Part shown: in pieces, positions 31,334 through 43,359 of the stretch | How positions within the stretch are numbered: the first letter of the stretch is position 1 | Layout: each line of letters begins with the position of its first letter | NCBI RefSeq assembly: GCF_028502605.1 | Contig: NW_026611593.1 | Coordinates: 2,604,001 to 2,668,000, forward strand | Source: Trichoderma breve | Lineage: Eukaryota; Ascomycota; Sordariomycetes; Hypocreales; Hypocreaceae | Direction: 5' to 3' | DNA: 64,000 nt | The notes under the pieces: generated by a model | Databases searched by the model: none | What the model was told of the DNA's origin: nothing | What the model saw: the letters and a program-made list of their open reading frames with translations, nothing else | Translations under genes and position numbers: made by a program

Positions 31334-34158
31334 CTATTTCCAGGGACGTTTGCCTTTGTTACCTTTGCCACCAGAGTCCTTCTGCTTCTCTTTGACTTTT
31401 GTCTTGGTAATTATTTTCTTCAAAACCCCAGACTCTTTCTCTTTCTTATCTTCCTCCTCTCTGCTCCTGGGTCCATAATTGTTAGACTTTTGCTCACTGC
31501 CATGACTTCATCTGCGACGCCAAATTGAGATATCCGCTTACCTGCTGGTATTATCTTGTTTGTTTTGTTCATTCCACTCGATCATTTCCACGTTTCCGGC
31601 CTTAGCATTCGGTCGCTTGGCGTAATATTTGTAAATCATATTTTTCGAATCTCCTTTTGTAAATTCTTTCTTGGTTGACTTCCTAATGCGAGTGGCCATT
31701 TTGGAATCGGCCACGGTATTGAGCGAAATGGCGGACAACATGGATGCGATATCACAATCGCCATATGCGTGCTTGGTCCAGGGGTTGTTTTCGTCCTTTT
31801 CGTCCTTGGTGATCAACCCCGTCGCAGTTTCGCTGTAGCGTTTTATGATTTCCTCTTGAATGTTTTCTTCGTGTATACTTTCCTGCTCTTTGCTTTCCTC
31901 GTGTATGCTTCCCTTATTATTGCTTCGTTTAGGTCTCTTATTGTAGTTTTGTTTAGTTTCCTTCTTCTCGCTTTGTGTGCTGCCCTCCTCGTATTCATAC
32001 TGGCCGCTAGCATCAAACACCTTTAAAGCAGTATCTTTTCTCTCTTCGCCAAACTCAAATCGGATGAGAAAGTGCGGATCTTCCTTTTCAGACGCCACAA
32101 GCGGCTGCCAACAGATCTCTTCGAAATTCTCCACCCCCTCTAGCTGAGCATCATCAGTAGCCTCGATCAGCTCATCGAATGCCCCAATTAGATTCTCCAG
32201 GATGTCCCTTAGACTTCCTGGAACCAGGGCGGGCTGAAAAACAATAGACTCGCGTTTTACGCCCTGTTATATGTGCATATGTTAGCGATATATAACACTC
32301 TTGGATTTGCTCGTTAATGCTTCTGGTGGCAAACACACCTTTTTCCTCTTCCTATCAAAATCTTCAATTGCCCTCGCCACAGCCAAGTTTATAGCGTCCC
32401 CATTACGGTCGCCATTTTTCTTATAGTATTTGGCGCTGTCTGTTTGGCTGAGTATGTGGTCGACGTATGCTTTTCTCGATTCCGCCCATTTTTCCTGCGC
32501 TTTGGCTCTTTCAAGAGTGTCAGCTATCTGCGCTGTTCCAACATCGAATGGTGGATCATTATCATCGTCTTCTTCTTCAATGTCTTGACCTCCCTTGTTA
32601 GCATCATTCGGATCTTGCTTAACCTTTTCTTCCAGCATCTTAGCGTCCTCTTTTTCAGCAATTTTCAGACACTTTTGCAAAACGGTGCCACGGACGTGGT
32701 TGAAGTTAATGTCCTTATAAGAGACTTTGTCTTTACTGAACCAGTACACTGAGCGAGTCGAGAAAAGCCCTCGTACTTGCTTATTGTCGGAGTCTTGGCT
32801 ACTGATGGCTTGAGGTAGTTGTTCAAAATAGCTTCTCAAAATTACCAGAACGTCCCAAGCTGTCAAAGAAAGAGTTCTTCGTTAGCTTCATCATGAGCAT
32901 TTTCATCATTCGGCGGAGAGAGGGGCTTACTGGGGTGGCCGTGGCGGGTTCCTGGGGTAACGAGAACCTTACTAGGCTTCATATACTCGATGACTATGCC
33001 AATCTCTTTGGCATCCTCTGGATCATTAGTCACCTCTATCTCCAGATCGTCCGGTGTATCCAAGTTTTCTTCCACCAACTCCGACTCCGACTCGGTGTCC
33101 GACTCCGGCGGTGCTTCCTCAACTGGAGCTTTCTCTTCTGCAATGTCGCTGCTCACGGCCTTAGACGGAGTTTTCTCTTCTTCAATGATTTCGTCCTCGT
33201 CTTCTGCATGGAGAATTTTTCCAAGATTCTCCTTTGTTGATCCATGGTGATCCAACTTGACCATTTCCACGTCACCCCCAGGCCAGTGCTTCATGAACCA
33301 CTCCTTTACAGGCCCTTTGAATACGTTCGGGTGGCCATCTCCGCCCGTGTAGTACGAACAGCATCCCTGACCCGGCCAGTACAGGAGAGCAAGGATAGAC
33401 GTCTCGTTGCGTGATGGTTTTGATTCGCAAGCGTCTGGTTGTCCAATCCCGTATCCATTTGCGCCCACCACACAGAAACGCGGTTTGTTTTTGGAAGTTG
33501 AGTCATTCTCGTCCTTGGTGGTATAATAAGTTTCTTCAGACGCTTTATAGTCCACTTCTCCCGTTTCGCGGTCGAAATGGAAACTGCGCGTAAAAAGGTC
33601 AAGACCTATGAGGTTCTCACCCCATATGCACCTAAGTAGATTTTTACCGTTCTTACTCCTCGTCTTGGCTGTCTTGAAGCGACTCCAGCTCTTAAATTTA
33701 TCCTCCTTGACGAAGGGGCGCAAAAAGTCACCCCCTCCCTTGAACATAACTGGTGCGTCCCATGCTCCGCATAATAGCACAGGCTTGGAGTCGAAATAAA
33801 GAGACACAAAGCTTCCAGGGTCGCCCTTGGTGACTTTGGCTCCATTACGGTTACAACGCGTGAACTCGATCTCATTATTGACAAGCAGATCCTTGACGCC
33901 GCGGAAGTGGTCCTCGTCCCAATGAGTAACTACCCAGGAGTCAAACTTCCAAGCACTGCCCAGCTGGAGGTCGATGAAACGAAGGCCCTTGAGGATTTGG
34001 GCCCAGGCGGCATAAATGCCCGCGTTGGTGCCGCCATCCATAAGAAACGCCCTTTGCACAGTCCCCGTTGCCTTATCAACAAGGAAGTGTGCGGAACAGT
34101 CGCCGATCGGCACGGGAATCTGGTAATTAACCACTTTCCAAGGGGAAGGATTGGCCAT
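31334..34158 (-). CDS. Metallo-beta-lactamase-fold protein (ComEC/competence-type), 867 aa
   Basis: Four exons (34158-32931, 32859-32339, 32263-31542, 31466-31334) join in frame to 867 residues; three introns of 71-75 nt have good branch sites. The MBL fold is shown by T-H-W-D-E-D-H-F-R-G at about residue 77 (HxDxDH-like), D-H-H-G-S-T at about 300 and T-R-H-G-H-P-T at about 405. The last is split by the first intron. Between them the sequence has D-G-G-T-N-A-G and Y-T-G-G-D-G, fitting metal-binding and strand positions. This resembles the stand-alone MBL domains related to ComEC/Rec2. A strongly acidic insert (about 320-380) separates two metal motifs. The C-terminal 400 residues are charged, largely disordered and Lys/Glu-rich, with no domain recognised. 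It is probably a hydrolase (nuclease or phosphodiesterase type); the substrate is unknown. Confidence 0.8.
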
Positions 34159-34193
34159 ACTGTTAACCCAAGTTCTCTAGTTAGCTCTGTCTG

Positions 34194-34622
34194 TTACGAG
34201 GGGTCACTCTCAGGTTGATTGTTGTGCACTGACAGATCTAGGTTGATGTTGCCAATAACTTGGCCATTGTTAGCTGTATCCACGTAAATGTTGTCCAGCT
34301 GTATGGTGTTTCCAATATGCTGGCCATTGTCATCCAGCACATGTATGTGTGTGTTGTTCAGCGGTTTATCCGGGGTTATGTTTTTGGCTATGGGTTTCGG
34401 GATCCTTTTCTTATTTGGCCTCCTCTTCGTTGTCTGTTCTGCACCGGTCGGCTTCTTCTCGTCGAAAATTTTCCTCCTCCCGCCGTACTTTGTCTTCTTC
34501 TCGTCGCCCGCACTCTCTTTATCATCAAATTTATTCTTCTTTATAGCGTTCCTACTCGTCATGCTCCTCGTAGTACGGCGGTTCTCCTCGTCGCCCAGTT
34601 CCTCGCCCACTGGCTTCTTCAT
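34194..34622 (-). CDS. Small basic protein upstream of the MBL gene, or its 5' exon
   Basis: An open frame of 142 residues from ATG 34622; the frame is open further upstream too. The first half is Lys/Arg-rich (K-K-x-K-Y-G-G-R-R-K, T-K-R-R-P-N-K-K-R). The second half has a short internal repeat, D-N-G-Q-H-I-G-N-T-I and N-N-G-Q-V-I-G-N-I-N. The stop lies only 35 nt before the start of the MBL gene. A 38-nt GT-AG segment (gtaaca donor, gctaac branch, aacag acceptor) would remove the stop and join the two frames in phase. It may therefore be an N-terminal extension of the MBL protein. No homology is recognised. Confidence 0.5.
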   Translation of the reverse strand: MKKPVGEELGDEENRRTTRSMTSRNAIKKNKFDDKESAGDEKKTKYGGRRKIFDEKKPTGAEQTTKRRPNKKRIPKPIAKNITPDKPLNNTHIHVLDDNGQHIGNTIQLDNIYVDTANNGQVIGNINLDLSVHNNQPESDPS

Positions 34623-35262
34623 ATTGGCGATATTGCAGCTTGAACAATTGGCAGGCGTTGCGGAAGACAATATTTCCGATTCAAAAAACAACAGATCTGG
34701 GCGTCCTCGTTCATGTAAAACTTGGTACCATAGTGTTTTTAGAAAGAAGACACAGATGTGACGCTGAACTACACATAAGAGGCATCTCTCCCCCAAGTCT
34801 ACAGCTGAACATCGGATGCCTTCAGTGGTCCACATCTTCGTGCAAGGATGTTCGCAGGCCAAGAGTACTCCGTACGCTATTGCCAATAGCGCTTGGAACT
34901 AGCATTTACAGCTCCGTCCACTTCCCGCTCCCACGCATGGAAGTAGGTGTGGCGCTCTCGCGTCGGCCCGGACAGGACAGGCATGTAATAGTTTCCGGGC
35001 TGGGATGGCAAACGCCTCTGTCCAGCACGTCACTCGCCTTGGAAGGATTCTGAACAGTTTGTCTTCCCGATGGCTACTGATTCAGGTACAGATGAGCGGG
35101 TGCAGTTGATTAGCTGCTTCATCGCAGTTATAACGTCTGTCTACACAAATTATAATACACATTGTGAACAATATAGAGCTTGTCGTCAGCGCCATTAGAC
35201 TACATGTATTAAACTGGACATACTGCACATTTGAATATAGCAAGAAAGCAAAAACATGCATC
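34623..35262. other. Intergenic between two minus-strand genes
   Basis: It contains the 3' flank of the MACPF-like/lectin gene and the promoter of the MBL region. No feature is recognised beyond short ORFs. Confidence 0.5.
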
Positions 35263-38200
35263 TTACTCTACCGCAAGCCAGGCAAAGCGCATCTCGGTCA
35301 TGTTCGCATCACCCCACGTTCCTCCATGCCAACGCACCTTGTCCTTAGTCGCCCACTCGAGCTTTCCAAATACCGGCACAGGACCCGGGACAGTTGGATC
35401 TCCCGGAAAGTCAATGTAGTTGATACCGATAAACACCTTTGGCTCTTTGCTAAAGCTGCCGTTGTACCAAGGCTCCTCCTTCGCCGCCTGGTCCTTGGTG
35501 AACTGTTGGTACCCGGCCCTGACTGACTTGCCGTCAAACTCGGCCGGCCATGCCAACCACCCGACACGCGCCACTTCAAACTCATTGTTGTCCCATGTGT
35601 CAATATGCACAGTCATCCCGACAGCCGTGACGTTGCTGGTATATGTCCACAGGTACTTGCGAGTGTGTGGCTGCGAAATCTCTGTGAACCATACAAGAAC
35701 CTTTGGCTGTTCTTTGAAACGCTTGCTAAACGTGACTGAGATTGTTGCGTTCTGGTTCGCCGCACGGCCGCCAGGGTTGTCACTTGCGTCAACATAACCA
35801 TGCTGGAAGGGAATCTTGCCGTTTGGCAGGACCATGGCGCTGGCCTCGAGATTTTGCGTGCCGTGCAAGAAGGACTTGGCCGACAAGGTATATCCCGTTT
35901 CTGAGACAGACGGGAGACTAAGGGCAACACGAGGGCCGTTGACGTTGGTAACATCAATGGCGAGGAAGCCGTAGATGACCGTGGGGACAATGGGTAACGG
36001 CTTGGAGAAATTGTGCTGGAATGTGCCACACCGACCAGCTACGGTCCCTCGCCAGCCTAGATGCCTGTAACCACTGAAGTATTGAACCTCTGCATCGGTT
36101 GTGACTGTAGACGGGTCGATTGTATCCTCCATGGGGTTGCCCACAGCGGCAGCGGTACTCTAAAGCGTCAATGTCAGTAAAAAAAAAAATCGCGGAGGAC
36201 ACGATGGGATGTTAAAAAACGAACCACTTTGTTACCCCAGATCGGGGCCAGACGGAAGATGCCGCTCTTGGAGCTGATTTGAGGTGTTGTGGTGCCGTAA
36301 CCCCAGAATCCTTTGATCTGAGCATTGACGAGCAAAGGGTCAAAGTGCTTCATGGAGAGATTCTCGAATTGAATACCATCACGGATGCCCTCTCCGTTCA
36401 CGGCAGGCTTCCAGTCTTCCGAGTTACCCAAGAGGTCCGGGCCACGGTTGGTGTAAAGCCGAACAGCGGTTACGCGGAGCGGAGCATTGTCTTGACCCCG
36501 GACGCGGCCCGTCTCAATTGAGCAGGCAATAATCTTCTCGCCGTCTTCATGGTGCACCATAAGTGAAGCCCTGTAGTTACCTCCGGCTGTTCCCACGGCA
36601 GCTAAAAGGCCGTTGGTATATCGAGCACTAATGCCGATAACCACGCCGTCGTTGACGTCGACAGAGATGGTGCGTAGGCTGAAATCAGGTTTGACGAAAT
36701 CCAAGTTGCAAAAGAGAGTGCCCTGGGCAGAACCAACCATAGGTGCCAGCTTTTGGAACACGCCAACGTCAGGTTGGTCTACAGCATAGCTCTTTGCCTT
36801 GGCATCCTCATCGTCAGTCGTGCCGTCGCCGTCGACACGCTCAAGCAAAGAAGGGTAAGGGGCATTAGTTCCGAAAATCTCACGATATGGTACTTTTTCC
36901 TTTTCTTTGACAGTGGGAAGTCGCTCGCGAAAGATGATGGTGCTCTGTATAGCCTCTGGGCGCTTTTCATCGGCGGCATAGTCAGGACGTTCCTCGATTG
37001 CATCGATTTCCTTGACAATCTTGACCATCTGGAAGCGGCAAGCACGGCGGGCGAGGTCAAGCCCCTTAATGGTCGCGGGGAAAGGGGTCTCGTCGGTGGT
37101 CTCGATAAGGGTAGAGGAATCAGCGAATTTAATCACGTCTTGGGGCCATTCTCCAAACTTCTTCGTGCCGGCTTGGATGTCAAAAAGTTGAGTTCCGAGG
37201 GTGCGGTATATCTGCTTAAATCAGCTAGGTGTAACTAGATTCCTTGAAGCGACCCAAAGACGTACGTTCTTGTAGTCCATGTAAGCGTCTAGCAGAGAGT
37301 TGGTGTAGATGGCCGCATTTTCGTAATACATCGGCTTAAGCTCCGGGGGCTTCAGGGCCATGTAACTCCGGAGCGATTCATACTTTGTAAGGATAGCACT
37401 GAAGATGGTTAGACAACCTTGGGTAGTTTGGTAACCGTTACTGGGGTGACTCACTAAGTACGCTGAGGGGAGTTCGCGACGAGGTCGGGGAACTTGGCAG
37501 CAGTCTCCATCAAGGTTTGGATCGTCCAAAGCTGGTCCACTGTATATAATCAGAATACCGAGCAGAAAAGGCAAGGGTGGTTTATGTTACCTGGCTTGAT
37601 GTGGCCACCACCCGACCAGCCAACCTGAACAGTCGTCTCCGTCTGGGACGAAAAGTTGGACTTGCTCATGTCAACACTGGCCTGAGCTTTGATGTCCGCA
37701 GCCCCAGCGCTTAAGGCGATTTCTGCTCTGTTCCAATGTTAAGCATGCGCCGCTACAGCAAAGTGTTAACAAGAAGGGGGTACTCACTGGGCTTTGACAG
37801 CCGTGCGCTTGTCCTTATTCAAGACTTTCATGCTTACAAGCGCGTTAAATTCACCGCCTTCTAAGAAACCCGATATGAAGCAGTCTCCAAAGACTGAGCG
37901 AAAGTTATCCTTGTTCACCGAGGGAAGGCCCTGGAAAACGAGGGCATCCTTGATGTTGATGCTCTGGTTGATGACCTTGACGGAGATGAAAAAGTTGAGG
38001 TCACTCTCCTTAAACTTGTCTGTATCGATAAAAGAGCCTTTGCCGGAGCCACCAATGCTACCATACTTAATCGAAAGAGAGCCGGAGATGTTCATATCGT
38101 CAGTTATTTCACTAGTAACAATTAGTTACACCAATACGAGACAGAAAGAAAATTAGATAAAGGAAGTGATCAAATACCTAATTTTATTCACAAAGCGTGA

Positions 38201-38927
38201 ACTATACGTGACGATCTGGCTCGGGCCACGCGTAGACAACTCTCGCGCAGCACCACGAGGATTCTTACTCTTTAGGCCAGTTCCATTTGTTTTGAGGCGA
38301 GCAAGGCGCATCCGCTTCTTTTCGAGAAGCAGAGCATCTCGTTTTGTATCGTCACTGCCGGGGACAACCGCTTCCTCGATGGCGGTCTCAAGCTTGGCAA
38401 TGTCCTCGACAAGCTTGGCTATCGTCTTTACATCTTGATTTAGCTGAATGGCCATACTGTCAAGAGCTGTTGGGGGCGCAGGTCCTATCATGGCTGGTGT
38501 TCCACCTGAGGCATCAGTTCCTGTCAAAGCAGCCGGTGTTGGAGCCGCTCCGGGTAGTTGAAGCTGAGGTTGAATCCCGTCCTCGTCCTCATCGTCGTCT
38601 TCAGACTGATCTTCAACGGCAGCACGGGCGGCATTAGCTCGTGCACCAATACCGTACCGAAGCTCTCGCATGGTAAAGCCATCATTGGTAACCGCATTGT
38701 CGATGCGATCGGGATCAATTACAACAGCGTCGTCAATGCAGATTTGCTGTGTGTACGAATTGAAGCTGCTGCTGTTAGATTCATCATCTTCTAAGAGTCC
38801 AATTGCAGAACTAACCCTTGGCCTACACCATGCCTGTCAGTGGTCTATGTAAAGAAAACTGTGGATGGTATGCGAGCAACTTACCAAGGCGCATGCCATT
38901 GTTGTAAGGCGCGAGATTCAGAGACAT
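35263..38927 (-). CDS. MACPF-like protein with jacalin-like and H-type-lectin-like C-terminus (1072 aa)
   Basis: Eight exons join in frame to 1072 residues; introns lie at 38791-38884, 38112-38177, 37728-37787, 37540-37590, 37399-37454, 37212-37265, 36160-36224. All but the first have clear donors and branch sites and are supported by both frame and motif continuity. The first ten residues are M-S-L-N-L-A-P-Y-N-N. Around residue 292 is F-G-D-C-F-x6-G-G, which fits the MACPF/perforin signature [YWF]-G-x-x-[FY]-x6-G-G. Residues about 620-705 look jacalin-like (I-S-V-D-V-N-D-G-V-V-I, later Y-T-N-R-G-P). From about residue 820 three units resembling H-type lectin domains follow, each ending near W-x-A. 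No signal peptide is obvious. A pore-forming, glycan-binding effector or spore-coat protein is possible; none is proven. Confidence 0.72.
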
Positions 38928-39725
38928 GATTGCACAACACCAAACACACACGACCAAAAGGCAAACGAAGCAGATTCTCAAATCTCAAACTGGATGAAAT
39001 CCAACAAGAGATTGAGCCCAATGTTTTTCAACTAAACCTCTGGCAAGACCCTCCATAGCTGTTCATTTTACCGTTCCCGTACTTTAACAGCTTTGATGGA
39101 GCTTGCGACTATTGTCAATATTTGACAGGGATATCATGCCAGGCAGCGGGCTAGTTTTCGATAGTGCCATTTTCAGAGACCACTTGCAGGACGTGAGCCC
39201 GATGCAGGTAGGATATAATACGAGTGCTGATCGCTGAATATCAGCAAATGATGTTGGCGCATCTGCGAGAGCTGAATCCCTCTTCCCCACAAGCCAGCAT
39301 TTTTCTTTCCGAGAATGGCTTCAAAAAGTGACAGGTAACCTCAACCGCCGGCACAACACCAGCAGACTCGGGTAATTCCGACGCTTGGGGGCAGTCCCGA
39401 AGAAAGGTGGGCTCAGTTTTAGAGTGATGTTGCTATAGTCTTTTGTAAAATGCTGCTACGCCATGATATTTGCCTCCTCTGTGGCCAGTTAAGCGCTCTC
39501 AGCCGGCTTCACATCCTTGTCCTTCGAGTCTAGAACTTAGAAGCGGCGGCTGAGGATGGACTGCGGGGGCCGCTGTAGTCTGTAAGATACTGGAGCCGTG
39601 AAAGCTCCAACATTTCCAATCAGATTAGTTTCAGAAGACGTACAGGACTTTCTGAACTCCGGGCCGCTCAACGTTTGAAGACCTCGTCAGTCCCTCCTGC
39701 CTCCCAACCAACACCATGAGCAACC
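38928..39725. promoter_or_regulatory. Divergent promoter of the two MACPF-like genes
   Basis: A non-coding stretch of about 800 bp between two outward-facing genes whose products share a MACPF-type signature. No operator repeats were found by eye. Confidence 0.5.
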
Positions 39726-40748
39726 ATGCCAATCTCTGGAATCGCCAAAGCTAGCAAACCGGCCCCTCTGACAGCTGATACCCTCGACCCCGATGAGTTC
39801 GACCCGCTCATCCCCCGTGTGGTCCAGCAGGCACTCACACGGTCGCCGATCCGGCTCCCATGGCAGGCCCGCGTCCTTCCCCTAGGCATGTTCTTCCGGT
39901 CAGCGGCCACGGCCAACGGCGAGAACCCATTCTCCATGCAGTCGGCGTGGGACACGGATTCCCTCATCTCAGCACCGATAGAGTTTACGGCAAATGATGG
40001 CAACTGCAGCTTCAGGTCCTCCGAGGTGATGAGCTCGTCCGCTTCGACGGACCATCTCAGCGTTGGCGCGGGTGTCGGTATTGACCTGCCTTGTCTCGAA
40101 GGCAGCGTCTCCGTCCACTATGACCAAGACGTCATGGAAAACAGGGACTCGAACAAGGCCTCAGTCACCACGAGCTACCGCGCCGGCACGGTGGCTTTTA
40201 TGCGTCCGCCAGAGCTCTCACCAGATGCCTTTGACGTGTTGTATGGCCAGGGCATTGATGCTTTCAGCGCCATATACGGCGACTTCTACGTCGGTGGCTA
40301 TCGTATTGGAGGCGACACATCGGTACTCTTCAGCACAGATGCGAGTTCCCGCAGCGAATCAGAAACAAAGAGGGTGAATATCGACGTGGAAACATGGCTC
40401 GGCGACTACCACGAGGAGTGGTCAACGAGTTCGTCGAGCACGGAGCACTCAACCTTGGTACATGTGAGCGCCTACTCGACGATTGAGCAAGCCCTCATCT
40501 CGCAGGCGGTACAGATGGGCACACCTGAATTCAGGGCTGCAACCGAGAAAGGTAGAGCCATCTCCCAACGCGCTCGGGGACTGGAGGACTCCGTCGCCAA
40601 AATTCTGAAGGAAGTTGGCGTGAGAGAAGGCAGGCTGGTGACTCGGGAGCAGTGTGCGCAGTTGTGCAGGCGGGCGGTGGTTGTAGAGCTTTTGCTGGTG
40701 CCGGTGGAATGTTTGCGCCAGATACGGTATTGGATGATTGCACTGTAA
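39726..40748 (+). CDS. Second MACPF-like protein (340 aa)
   Basis: A single-exon ORF from ATG 39726; an ATG ten bases upstream (39716) is in another frame. The core reads L-S-V-G-A-G-V-G-I-D-L-P, then a strand-rich region, and at about residue 184 Y-G-D-F-Y-x6-G-G, an exact fit to the MACPF spacing with the usual Thr-His replaced by Asp-Phe. A serine-rich loop (S-S-R-S-E-S-E) and an aromatic strand follow. The C-terminal 60 residues are helical. There is no signal peptide. It is much shorter than the divergent neighbour and lacks the lectin parts. Similar compact MACPF-like proteins occur in ascomycetes and basidiomycetes, without firm function. The pairing suggests that the two act together. 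Confidence 0.68.
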   Translation: MPISGIAKASKPAPLTADTLDPDEFDPLIPRVVQQALTRSPIRLPWQARVLPLGMFFRSAATANGENPFSMQSAWDTDSLISAPIEFTANDGNCSFRSSEVMSSSASTDHLSVGAGVGIDLPCLEGSVSVHYDQDVMENRDSNKASVTTSYRAGTVAFMRPPELSPDAFDVLYGQGIDAFSAIYGDFYVGGYRIGGDTSVLFSTDASSRSESETKRVNIDVETWLGDYHEEWSTSSSSTEHSTLVHVSAYSTIEQALISQAVQMGTPEFRAATEKGRAISQRARGLEDSVAKILKEVGVREGRLVTREQCAQLCRRAVVVELLLVPVECLRQIRYWMIAL

Positions 40749-43359
40749 TGGCTGTGAATAGAATGATGGCTACTGTGATATAAAAAATGGTCAAACCTGA
40801 GTTGCAAAGGATTAAAAGTCTCGTTGAATTATTACATGTAGTGCGCTATCCCCTTTACTCCAACTACATTAGTTCCACATCTACGGAAGTTATGAAGTGG
40901 CTACAGGTATTCAGCATTCAAGTTCACTGTCCAGCAATCGGTTCTCACGATCAAATCTAGTAAAATTTACCAAATTCCAAATAAACATGGCTACAGTGGC
41001 AGACATTCGAAGAAAATAGCGATACTAGAAGAAAGCAGATACTCAAGGAGCCACAAGTTCACTACCATGCCTCCTACCTGGTACTATAAGGTAGTAGTAC
41101 ATGCAGGAGCCAACACAGCTTATGAACAATTGGATGCGTTCCATGACAACGACTTAATTCAGTCAACTGCATTTACCTTTCAAGCATAAACCTTTATTCC
41201 ATCTTCCACAAACCTCTTAGGCAACATCATCTGAGCCTTGGCTGCCAAACCCGGCTTAACCTCCATCCGCATCCAAACCCGCCAAGATACCCATATACAT
41301 ACAATCTCAACAAAGCATCTGAATCTGAACGCCGCATCACAAATCCACGTAATCCGACACATCAGCACAACATCTGCCTTCCCTTTGTCCTATTCCCACT
41401 ACAAAAACAATTCCATCTCAACCAATCCCTTCCCCAGCCCTTTCAGACATTAACCGCCCTCTCCTTCGGGATCCGTACCTGACTCACCAACCCCGCTAGT
41501 CAAAAGACAAAAGAACCCCCCCAAACCTACCTCCGTACAAACCACACCCAATCATCCAAAATGATTCATTCATTCACTCACAAAAAAGCAAAAACGCAAA
41601 TTAATTTAAATTAAATACATGACTCTTTCAATCACCAAACAAAACACTAAACAAACACCCCCCCAAAGAGTCGAGTCATCTCGTACTCGTATACTCGTAT
41701 ACTCGTAGGCCTCCTTTCAATCCACCGCACCGCAAGTCACATGCCAAAGCCACGCCTCAAAGACCTGACTAACGACTTTACATGGGGCACGTGATCAGTT
41801 CATGCGCCGCCTTAACGGGTAGGGCTACGTACTAACAAAGCCAGTGGAGAAAAAAACGCCCTTTTAGCGCCGCCAGCCTCGCAACGTGTTCCGCGTCCAG
41901 GTACTCTCGTATACCCTGCACTAAGAAATACTCGTACGATGAGAAATAGCAAACTACTGATTTCTGCATAAAATGGCACGTGCATCAAATCCGGGGTATT
42001 TCATGGTTCACTGTAGATGGAAGTAAAATGACTTCATGGGGCTTTCAATTTATTGCCATGATGAAATGGTAAGACTAGTATACATGATTTCTTTTTGTCT
42101 ATATTCCAACCAAAGTGGTCCACATGTAAGAAAGGGAAAAGAAGCAACAAAGGAAATAAAGATTAGAGAAAAAAAAAGAAAAAACATCTGCTTCCCTTCA
42201 GAGAGTAACCCACTCAATGTTTAGCCCTGCATATGCGCCTTCGCCCTCATGAATGTCAATCCCATTTCTTTGTTTTTTTAATAAAACATTCGAATGCATT
42301 GGTCCGTAATGAGAATCCAGTCTGGCGAACCGTTGATCTTGTGATAATACACTTTCCCCAACAAAGGAAAAAGAAGTGAATCGAATCGATTATGCTTGCA
42401 AAGCAGAGTTGCTGAGTGGTCTAAAACAATAATGAAATCCGAATATCCTTTGCCGCCTTCCCATATGCGGCCCCGCTTTCCCAATGTGCAACAAAAAATG
42501 AAGTAAGAAACCGGAAGTAGTACAATGATGATGAAAGCCAAGGATGCACAACCGCGATCATCAAAGACAAAAGTGAACAAAGGGAATCAGAAAGAAAAAA
42601 AAGCTGGCACAAAAGCAAGCGCAGAAAATAGAAGCAATTGTGGTGTACAGTACATCATGATCGCGTAGCATCGTTGAAGCAGAAACAGTCAATCGCCAGG
42701 GAGGGTGTGAGAATAGACTTGGTTGAATACCAAGTTTGAAGCCGGAAGCGGATTGGCGCGATGAGCTCTGCGAGGATGATCGCGAGGTGCTTCCATCTGC
42801 TTCGTAGCATCATTCAACGCACAACATCAGCCAGAGCTGTCGTCATTGCGGTCATTCCCCAGCCATTGCAGCAAGCAGGGCCATCGAGGCCGAGATGAAA
42901 TCAGGGCACGAGCAGACGTGGGTGATGTCAGCGGTGGAGGTGGTATGAGGTAGCGTGACGTCAGCGCCGCTTGCTCACCAACCAAGACCCTGCAGCTGCA
43001 GCAGGACCCTGAGACCCACTCGGCGACCGCTGGGACCGGACAGCTAGGGAGAAGAACGCCAAAGAAGATACTGGAGCCTTCTCATTGGCTCTGCTGTCCA
43101 GCCTGAAGTCTCCAACGAAGCGCACCTTTCCCCGCAGAGAAAGCTTGGAGAGCGCCAGGATCGACCATCTTCGATTTGCGTGCCCTCCAACTGTGCGCCA
43201 TCGCTGTCGTTGACGTTGATTGACGTTGGCTGATGCTGTTTTCCCCCTCTCGCGCCCATGCAAAACGTCATACAGCCAAAAATGCCACTGTAATCGGTTT
43301 TTTTTGGGTTGGCTGCAATGAAACAAACTTCCCGTTGCATGTCTCGTTTCCCCGTCAGA
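40749..43359. other. Long intergenic region
   Basis: No gene is supported over 2.6 kb. The left part is 3' flank of the MACPF-like gene. A short array of TACTCGTA units lies at about 41685-41710. The right part (about 42700-43359) is probably the 3' UTR and flank of the C2H2 transcription factor gene. Confidence 0.5.

Noticed and set aside
36753..37238. 161-codon plus-strand ORF opposite the MACPF-like gene
   Set aside because: Antisense shadow; the minus strand has consistent exons and splice sites through the same bases.
41685..41710. TACTCGTA mini-array as an operator
   Set aside because: It lies in an intergenic region downstream of one gene and far from any start; more likely simple sequence.
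42390..42430. tRNA-like D-arm sequence (GAGTGGTCTAA)
   Set aside because: No matching anticodon arm, T-arm or acceptor stem follows.
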